Of a stretch of 6,178 bases of DNA, positions 5,774 to 6,178 are shown one piece after another. The DNA is taken from assembly GCA_900555005.1 (NCBI GenBank), contig USJM01000112.1, positions 1 to 6,178 on the forward strand. Reading direction: 5' to 3'. The position numbers and the translations under genes were made by a program. The stretch is from an uncultured Lachnospiraceae bacterium (GTDB lineage Bacteria > Bacillota_A > Clostridia > Lachnospirales > Lachnospiraceae). How positions within the stretch are numbered: the stretch's first letter is position 1; every line of letters begins with the position of its first letter. The notes beneath the pieces were generated by a model. It saw only the letters and a program-made list of their open reading frames with translations, did no database searches and was not told where the DNA came from.

Positions 5774-5803
5774 ATGCTAACATAAGTAAGTCGCGACTGT
5801 CAA
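5774..5803 (-). promoter_or_regulatory. Promoter of the HMA-feoA operon with operator-like element
   Basis: On the - strand the -35 is TTGACA (5803-5798) and the -10 is TAGCAT (5779-5774), with an 18-bp spacer and an extended -10 TG. The architecture is the same as at the dtxR-family promoter. The spacer begins with the perfect 8-bp palindrome GTCGCGAC (5790-5797). The + strand has CTAAC-ATAA-GTAAG (5777-5790), one mismatch from a 5-4-5 inverted repeat, overlapping the -10; it matches the dtxR element at 11 of 14 positions. Repression by the DtxR-type protein is inferred. Confidence 0.65.
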
Positions 5804-5834
5804 TGATACAGATTAAAAAACTTTTGTATGTCTG

Positions 5835-5906
5835 GGCTTCCAATGTGAAGCCGAAGGTGCTATATTGAAACCGGATGAAATGATCAGCACCTGGTTCTAT
5901 ATAGAA
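5835..5906 (+). promoter_or_regulatory. Promoter region of the FeoB-associated Cys-rich gene, with two palindromes
   Basis: The -10 is TATATT (5861-5866) with an extended TGC just before it; the best -35 is the weak TTCCAA (5838-5843) at 17 bp. The inverted repeat GGCTTC-CAATGT-GAAGCC (5835-5852) covers that -35. A perfect 12-bp palindrome TTCTATATAGAA (5895-5906) runs into the Shine-Dalgarno AAAGGA (5905-5910). Either could bind a regulator, or fold in the RNA and limit ribosome access. Confidence 0.5.
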
Positions 5907-5918
5907 AGGATTTCGAAT

Positions 5919-6125
5919 ATGGGAATTTTGGTAGACGTGATTCTGATTGCAGCGATCGGCGGGTATGCCGGCTATCTGATCTGTCACATTCTGAGCAGTA
6001 TGAAAGCAGGAAAGGGGAACCCGTACGGATGCAGCGGAGACTGCGGAAAGTGCGGAGGCGGCTGCTCCTGCAGCCGTCAGGTGTCTGTAAAACATGAAGT
6101 CAGGCACGCAGACAGGCGTCCATAA
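5919..6125 (+). CDS. FeoB-associated Cys-rich membrane protein
   Basis: A 68-aa protein with one N-terminal membrane helix (residues 3-25, ILVDVILIAAIGGYAGYLICHIL), then a short basic stretch and a Gly/Cys-rich segment at 37-52 with C38, C42, C45, C49 and C51 (GCSGDCGKC, GGGCSCS). This layout is that of the FeoB-associated Cys-rich membrane family, usually found beside feoB in Firmicutes and thought to help Fe(II) transport, possibly taking the place of FeoC; its exact role is not established. The tail from residue 53 is hydrophilic and His/Arg-containing (KHEVRHADRRP). The start is ATG 5919, because AAAGGA (5905-5910) is 8 bases upstream and the frame further upstream overlaps the promoter. 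It is transcribed away from the HMA-feoAB cluster on the opposite strand, which is less usual than lying next to feoB in the same direction. A terminator follows directly. Confidence 0.85.
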   Translation: MGILVDVILIAAIGGYAGYLICHILSSMKAGKGNPYGCSGDCGKCGGGCSCSRQVSVKHEVRHADRRP

Positions 6126-6139
6126 TAAAGCAGACGATG

Positions 6140-6176
6140 GAAAGCGGCAGGGGGGAGAAGCCCGCCGCTTTTCGCT
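6140..6176 (+). terminator. Intrinsic terminator after the FeoB-associated gene
   Basis: AAAGCGGC (6141-6148) pairs with GCCGCTTT (6164-6171), with three further G-C pairs possible inside (GGG with CCC), followed by the T-rich end TTTTCGCTCT. It starts 15 bases after the stop codon. The window ends within its tail. Confidence 0.8.
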
Positions 6177-6178
6177 CT

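Noticed and set aside
5706..6107. N-terminal extension of the HMA-protein frame to a start at 6107
   Set aside because: The extra 134 residues are low-complexity, run opposite the Cys-rich gene, and cross the TTGACA promoter. The HMA domain begins normally at 5705 or 5720.
1..6178. Mobile element, tRNA, rRNA or CRISPR array
   Set aside because: I saw no transposase-like frame, long terminal inverted repeats, regular repeat-spacer pattern or tRNA-like cloverleaf in the window.

Overview
The window looks like a chromosomal segment of an anaerobic low-to-mid GC Firmicute (Bacillota), most likely a gut Clostridia-type bacterium such as Lachnospiraceae or a relative. This rests on a KtrAB-type potassium system, a rubrerythrin, purine-rich Shine-Dalgarno sites, TTGACA/TATAAT-type promoters with extended -10 elements, and a Feo iron-uptake locus with the small Cys-rich membrane partner typical of Firmicutes. 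The genus cannot be read from the sequence.

Left part (1-1714, + strand): the 3' end of a TrkH/KtrB potassium channel subunit is followed at once by its cytoplasmic RCK gating subunit (KtrA/TrkA family). Then, behind its own strong promoter, comes a rubrerythrin of 180 aa. A large two-sided terminator hairpin (1809-1860) separates rubrerythrin from the convergent genes.

Middle and right part (1881-5720, - strand, read right to left): an iron-uptake locus. The order is a small HMA-domain (CxxC) protein, an intact feoA, a second feoA broken by a one-base frameshift, a full-length feoB (729 aa), and a DtxR-family metal repressor with its own promoter. A divergent + strand gene at 5919-6125 encodes a FeoB-associated Cys-rich membrane protein and ends in a clear terminator. 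The likely logic is Fe(II) import by FeoB helped by FeoA and the Cys-rich protein, with the DtxR-type protein sensing iron and repressing. The dtxR promoter and the HMA-feo promoter have the same architecture (TTGACA, 18-bp spacer, TGn, TA(A/G)CAT). Both carry a CTAAC-N4-GTNAG inverted element at the -10, a candidate operator.

The points most worth a second look are the frameshifted second feoA (single missing base near 5058-5062), an intrinsic terminator whose 5' arm overlaps that gene's stop codon just before feoB, the 10-bp-phased half-sites at the dtxR promoter, and the HMA protein leading an iron operon. I found no mobile element, CRISPR array, tRNA or rRNA. The machinery is mostly of known families; what is unusual is its arrangement and regulation, and I do not claim a wholly new system.
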